Positions 60,156 through 64,000 of a DNA stretch of 64,000 bases are shown in pieces. Made by a program: the position numbers and the translations under genes. This DNA comes from PALSA-1353 sp050012375 (GTDB taxonomy: Bacteria > Planctomycetota > Phycisphaerae > Tepidisphaerales > Tepidisphaeraceae): positions 23,159 to 87,158 of the forward strand of contig JBEKHH010000017.1 of the NCBI GenBank assembly GCA_050012375.1. The letters are read 5' to 3'. Under the pieces are notes generated by a model. That model saw only the letters and a program-made list of their open reading frames with translations. It made no database searches and was not told the origin of the DNA. The first letter of the stretch is position 1, and every line of letters starts with the position of its first letter.

Positions 60156-60195
60156 ATTGCGGCTTTGCCGCAATCGGAGTGACAGGATTTGAACC
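60156..60195. repeat. Hairpin beside a tRNA 3'-end remnant
   Basis: ATTGCGGC-TTT-GCCGCAAT (60156-60174) is a perfect hairpin. Directly beside it, minus-strand 60195-60175 reads GGTTCAAATCCTGTCACTCCG, the T-loop and acceptor 3' strand of a tRNA (proline-like). The rest of a tRNA is absent: no matching 5' acceptor strand occurs within 80 bases. It looks like an attachment-site scar. The wider 480-base gap (59977-60455) shows no gene. Confidence 0.55.
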
Positions 60196-60455
60196 AAAGC
60201 ATTGTCCGGATTTCGCGGCTGTGGCGTGGTTATCCAGAACCTGCCGGATCGCGGCGAGTTTCCCCTTGCCAGCCTCCGGGGGAACTCCCATAACCCCTTA
60301 GCTCATAATAGATCGCAGTCACTTTACGCCGGTATTCGTGTGATAACCCGCCCGCGCGAAATAATCGTTCGTTTTTCTAGTAAGCAGTTTCTTCATTCCG
60401 ATTCATGACGGCAAGGATTCTTGTCGGGCGCGAATCGAGCCGGGAAGGAGTCGTC

Positions 60456-62486
60456 ATGGGTCTGGGCAATCTACGGCAAATGATCGGCGTGATCTTGCTT
60501 ACGTTGGCCGTCGTCGGGACTGCGTCCGTGCCGGCGCGTGCCGCAACAACCCGGCCCAGCCCAGCGACCAAACCCTCCAACAATGCCCAAAACCCCGAAG
60601 CGACGGACCTCACGCAACTCAGCCTTGAAGACCTGATGCACGTTGAAGTCACCAGCGTGTCCAAGGAATCCCAGAAAATCTCCGAAGCCCCGGCTTCCGT
60701 GACGGTCATTGGGCAGGATGACATTCAGCGCAGCGGCCTGGGAAGCATCCCGGAATTGCTGCGGCTCGCGCCGGGCTTGGATGTCGCCCAGATCAACGCC
60801 AACAGTTGGGCCGTCACCTCGCGCGGCATGAATGGTCTCCTCGCCGACGATCTGCTGGTCCTGATAGACGGCCGATCGCTGTACACCCCGGCGTACGGCG
60901 GCGTGACATGGAACGCCGTCGGATATCCGCTACAGGACATCGACCGGATCGAAGTCATCCGCGGTCCCGGATCGACGCTCTGGGGCTCCAATGCCGTCAA
61001 TGGCGTGGTCAACATCATCACCAAGTCCTCCCAGGACACTCAAGGTCTTCTGATGGATGTGCGCGGCGGCACGCAGCAGGACCAGGGCACGGTGCGCTAC
61101 GGCGGACAGATCGATGACGACACCTATTACCGCGTCTATTCGCAATACCAGTACTCCGGCTCCGGTGATGATTCCCAGGGAAATCCCGCGCACGACCAGT
61201 GGCAGGGATTGCAATCCGGGTTTCGCCTCGACCGCATTCCCTCCTCAAGCGACACGCTTACGCTTCAGGGCGATTTCTACGAACACCGGGCCGATGAGAT
61301 GACCAGCTCGCTTCTAGTCAGCGAGCCTTACACCTACTATGAAAACGGCGGCGACATTCTGGGCCGATGGACGCACAAGGAATCCGATCGCGCGGATTCG
61401 TCGCTGCAAGCGTATTACGACCGTCAGGTGCTCACGGACTCTCCCGTCGGTTACGAGCAGGACACCTTCGATGCCCAGTTCCAGGATCGTCTTCCCATCG
61501 GCAACGAGCAGGAATTGACCTGGGGTCTTGGCGCTCGCGATCATTTCATTCGATTCACTCCGCTGCCGATGGTGACCATCGATCCGATTTACGACAACGA
61601 ATACATTCTCAACGGATTTCTGCAGGACCAGATCACGCTGGTGCGGGATCGCCTGCAGTGGTTCCTCGGAAGCAAGCTTGAATACAACAGTCTGACGCAG
61701 TTGGAGGTGCAGCCGAGCACGCGATTGCTGTGGACGCCGGACCAGCGCAATTCCTTCTGGGGCGCCGTTTCGCGCTCGGCGCGCCTTCCGTCGGCTTACG
61801 AGGACTCGAACATCGGCATCGGCCCGTTGCATGCAGGCACAGACGACCCCGAAGCGGAAAACACGCTGTCCTATGAGGTGGGCTATAAACTCCAGCCCGC
61901 GAAAACCGTGACGATGGACGTCACCGGCTTCTACAACAGCTACAACGATTTGATTGTCACGATCCCCAATCTGGCGATTCCGAATGCCTATGAGTACGCC
62001 AACGCAGCCTCCGCCCAAAGCTACGGAGGCGAACTGTCCGTCAATTGGCAGGCCACGCCGAATTGGCGACTCAGCGCCAGCTATTCCTGTCTCGCCGTCG
62101 ATGCGCAAAACCCGCGAGACAATCTGGCCGAAGACTTCACCCCGGAATCTGAGTTGTCATACATCGAACGCTCCAGCCCGCGAAATCAGTTTCAGATCCA
62201 TTCCTACCAGAACCTTACCGACCGATTGCAGTTGAACACGTCTCTATACTTTGTGGACCAGTTGAAAACGGTAAATGAAGGCACTGCCACCGGATTTCAG
62301 GATGTTCCCGATTATTTCCGGCTCGATGTCAACCTGCGCTGGGCGATCCGCAGAAATATGTCGCTGACCGTCGGCGTACAGAACGCGCTGCAAACGCGTC
62401 ACTATGAATTTGGCAGCGTGGACAGCGTGGCATCTCCGGCCGAAGTGCCGCGCACCGTGTTTGCGGATTGGACGATGACGTTTTGA
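60456..62486 (+). CDS. TonB-dependent outer membrane receptor
   Basis: 676 residues from ATG 60456, with GGAAGGAG eight bases upstream. Signal peptide, then the DLTQLSLEDLMHVEVTSVSK lead-in typical of planctomycete/cyanobacterial-type receptors. Plug domain at about 65-185 (APASVTVIGQDDIQRSGLGS, SRGMNG, IEVIRGPGSTLWGSNAVNGVVNIIT) and a 22-strand-like beta barrel ending in FADWTMTF. No substrate motif can be read. A YfiR-like gene follows after 47 bases. Confidence 0.92.
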   Translation: MGLGNLRQMIGVILLTLAVVGTASVPARAATTRPSPATKPSNNAQNPEATDLTQLSLEDLMHVEVTSVSKESQKISEAPASVTVIGQDDIQRSGLGSIPELLRLAPGLDVAQINANSWAVTSRGMNGLLADDLLVLIDGRSLYTPAYGGVTWNAVGYPLQDIDRIEVIRGPGSTLWGSNAVNGVVNIITKSSQDTQGLLMDVRGGTQQDQGTVRYGGQIDDDTYYRVYSQYQYSGSGDDSQGNPAHDQWQGLQSGFRLDRIPSSSDTLTLQGDFYEHRADEMTSSLLVSEPYTYYENGGDILGRWTHKESDRADSSLQAYYDRQVLTDSPVGYEQDTFDAQFQDRLPIGNEQELTWGLGARDHFIRFTPLPMVTIDPIYDNEYILNGFLQDQITLVRDRLQWFLGSKLEYNSLTQLEVQPSTRLLWTPDQRNSFWGAVSRSARLPSAYEDSNIGIGPLHAGTDDPEAENTLSYEVGYKLQPAKTVTMDVTGFYNSYNDLIVTIPNLAIPNAYEYANAASAQSYGGELSVNWQATPNWRLSASYSCLAVDAQNPRDNLAEDFTPESELSYIERSSPRNQFQIHSYQNLTDRLQLNTSLYFVDQLKTVNEGTATGFQDVPDYFRLDVNLRWAIRRNMSLTVGVQNALQTRHYEFGSVDSVASPAEVPRTVFADWTMTF

Positions 62487-62533
62487 GGCGGTTGCCGTTG
62501 ACCAAGCCCAGGCCCGTGCTTTTGGGCGGATTT

Positions 62534-63091
62534 ATGAGAAGTCGTCGGTTGCCCGCCATCCTCGCATGGACCGTTCCCGCGCTGATCCTGACCCTCCAGT
62601 GCCGCGCTGAAGCTCCGACCTGGGAATATAAGGTCAAGGCCGCTTTCATCTATGCCTTCGCGCAGTACGTGGAATGGCCCAATTCCGCCTTCGCCGGCGC
62701 CGATTCTCCCTTCGTCGTGGCCACCGTCGGCGCCGATCCCTTCCAGGGCGCGCTGGAACGAGCCATGGCCGGCAAATTCGTCGGCGGACGCGCCGTCAAC
62801 GTTCGGCATTTCGATACCCCCGATCACATCGACGTCTGCCAGATTCTGTTTGTCCCGGCCTCGCTCGATTCCACGCTGGACGCCGTCTTCAGCAAAGTTG
62901 GCGGCCAACCCGTCTTGACCGTCGGAGAAACCGACGCCTTCTGCCCGGCCGGCGGCGCTATTCAGTTCTTCATCGAGAGCGATCACATGCGTTTCGAGAT
63001 CAACCGCGACGCCACCGACGCCGCCGGCCTCAGGGTCAGCTCAAAGCTGATGAGCCTCGCCAGAATCTACAAGAAACGAAATCGAGAATAA
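62534..63091 (+). CDS. YfiR/HmsC-like periplasmic protein (DUF4154)
   Basis: 185 residues. Signal peptide (RRLPAILAWTVPALILTLQC), then the family start YKVKAAFIYAFAQYVEWP and VATVGADPFQGAL, VGGRAVNVRHF, CQILFVPASLDSTL, VGETDAFCPAGGAIQFFIESD, MRFEINRDATDAAGLRVSSKLMSLARI. YfiR proteins repress a membrane diguanylate cyclase; TonB-receptor plus YfiR pairs are common before a GGDEF or kinase gene. Here the third gene is missing or decayed. Confidence 0.88.
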   Translation: MRSRRLPAILAWTVPALILTLQCRAEAPTWEYKVKAAFIYAFAQYVEWPNSAFAGADSPFVVATVGADPFQGALERAMAGKFVGGRAVNVRHFDTPDHIDVCQILFVPASLDSTLDAVFSKVGGQPVLTVGETDAFCPAGGAIQFFIESDHMRFEINRDATDAAGLRVSSKLMSLARIYKKRNRE

Positions 63092-63100
63092 GAGTTCAGC

Positions 63101-63199
63101 GTGACGGCCATACACATCGGCGTGTGCCAGGCAGGAAAGGAACTGCCTCTTTTGGCCGAGATTCGAACTTTTTTCAAGGACAACCCGACCTGGGAGTAG
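63101..63199 (+). pseudogene. Short frame after yfiR, possible decayed operon member
   Basis: GTG 63101 opens TAIHIGVCQAGKELPLLAEI and stops after 32 codons (TAG 63197-63199). It starts nine bases after the yfiR stop, where a regulator or cyclase gene would be expected. It is too short to identify and may be chance. The repeat-rich tail of the window begins right after it. Confidence 0.3.
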
Positions 63200-64000
63200 T
63201 TGCTTTGGGCTTCCCCTGACCCTTCCCCTGCGGGGGAATGGTGGCGTCGGCCATTTAGGCCAAGCGTTGCAAGGGTTTAAGCTCGATTCCATCACGTCGT
63301 ACCCTGCCCGACAGCCGTCCACTTTCTCTGTCGCTTCGCCCTCACGGGCTTCGCTCGCTCGCTCACGCTCGCCAGAGAGAAAGCGTCCGGCTCTCGGCCG
63401 CCTCACGGCGTCCTCGATTGATGGGGGTGGGGGCAAGGCAAATGTCCTTTAGGACGAGTGATGTCCTTTATCAAGGACATGCACGGAAGGTGCTGACGCC
63501 CCATCCCAGAGAGAGCCAGTCGCAACCCCGGAGGTTGCGACGTTGGCCAGGGCGCCAACGGGTTAGGAACGGCATATCTGGTGGTGGCCGCTGTGGCCTC
63601 ACGGCCAGAGACACCCCACGTTGTTTTGTGGTATTGCGGGTGTCGTTTTCCGGGTGTCTTTCGCCCGGCGGGCGAGGCGGCCTTGCCGATGCCGGGAAGA
63701 TTGCCGCCGCGTGCTTTGATTATACCGACTCGCCCAGGCGGTAAAGCCGCAGGGGCGTTGACCGCCGTTGCATCGCCTGTGGTTGCCTTGGCCAACCGAT
63801 AACGGGTTAAGGAGAAAATGACCAAGTTCGGGCATAACTCCAATGGAAATTACTGGTTTGATTCACGACCGTAGAAGATCGGCCGGGTGTACGTTTAGGG
63901 CTAAGGGAAAAAACCCTGCCGCATGAAGATTATACAGCTGGCCAATTGAACCCAAGCCAGGTATCTGCGGTCGATGCGGTCCAACCGTCGGCACACTCGG
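63200..64000. other. Hairpin-rich region without a clear gene
   Basis: Several dyads follow in series: ATGTCCTT-TATC-AAGGACAT at 63461-63480, CGCAACC/GGTTGCG near 63522-63540, and GTTGGC/GCCAAC just after. A mini-frame at 63818-63874 has AAGGAG and reads MTKFGHNSNGNYWFDSRP before a stop. Reading frames here have no family resemblance. It may be a decayed mobile region or the start of one beyond the edge. Confidence 0.5.

Noticed and set aside
60175..60260. Intact tRNA gene
   Set aside because: Only the T-loop and 3' acceptor strand are recognisable; no matching 5' strand, D-arm or anticodon stem.
60200..60455. Cobalamin riboswitch ahead of the TonB receptor
   Set aside because: No B12-box-like sequence could be recognised.

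Overview
The window looks like chromosome from a Gram-negative, LPS-making bacterium of the planctomycete type. The lineage is an inference from gene content: an ECF sigma factor of the planctomycete/acidobacterial kind next to a membrane Ser/Thr kinase, tandem bactofilins, a PEP-CTERM protein, a second ECF cassette with lineage-type unknown proteins, and kdsB, lpxI and an Mla lipid transporter. Coding density is high and most genes are ordinary housekeeping genes.

Left edge (1-3.4 kb): the first 901 codons of a Cas9, probably type II-C, run leftward off the window on the minus strand. Its length is open in the window, so it is easy to overlook among antisense reading frames. Divergent from it on the plus strand are two related tracrRNA-like genes. 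Each has a promoter, a shared anti-repeat-like 5' part, a nexus-like hairpin and a Rho-independent terminator, and they flank a solo HicB-like gene. The array and any cas1/cas2 should lie left of position 1. This is the most unusual part of the window.

3.5-15.7 kb: kdsB, pyrG, an ECF sigma/kinase pair, glpK, then thrS-infC-rpmI-rplT. Before thrS there is a 19-codon leader peptide with six Thr codons and three mutually exclusive hairpins, a textbook-style transcription attenuator. infC starts at ATT behind a perfect Shine-Dalgarno and a structured leader.

15.7-47.4 kb: mostly minus-strand operons. These are a TylF-like methyltransferase, mlaE-mlaF-mlaD, a TPR/heptosyltransferase-like protein, a TetR-ABC permease-ATPase-MFP-outer membrane factor efflux operon with eda, a CecR-like TetR, two bactofilins, a DegP protease and panB. 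Then come an M50-like protein, an M16 protease pair, a glycosyltransferase, DUF1015, hemQ, lpxI with a methyltransferase, PadR with a HAAS-type membrane protein, a YncE/phosphoesterase lipoprotein, ArsR divergent to an Old Yellow Enzyme, and a PPK2.

47.5-58.3 kb is an accessory stretch: a GH62-like arabinofuranosidase, a GH26-like Tat protein, a HEAT-like lipoprotein, a 3'-truncated IS66 element, an ECF/anti-sigma cassette, a PEP-CTERM protein, and two IS66 scars that cut off a RelE-like toxin and a YedK/HMCES-like gene. 58.3-63.2 kb holds fhs, a tRNA 3'-end scar, a TonB-dependent receptor and a YfiR-like protein. The last 800 bases are hairpin-rich and without a convincing gene.

At least seven intergenic inverted repeats built from short repeated words are scattered through the window, several with related copies at different loci.
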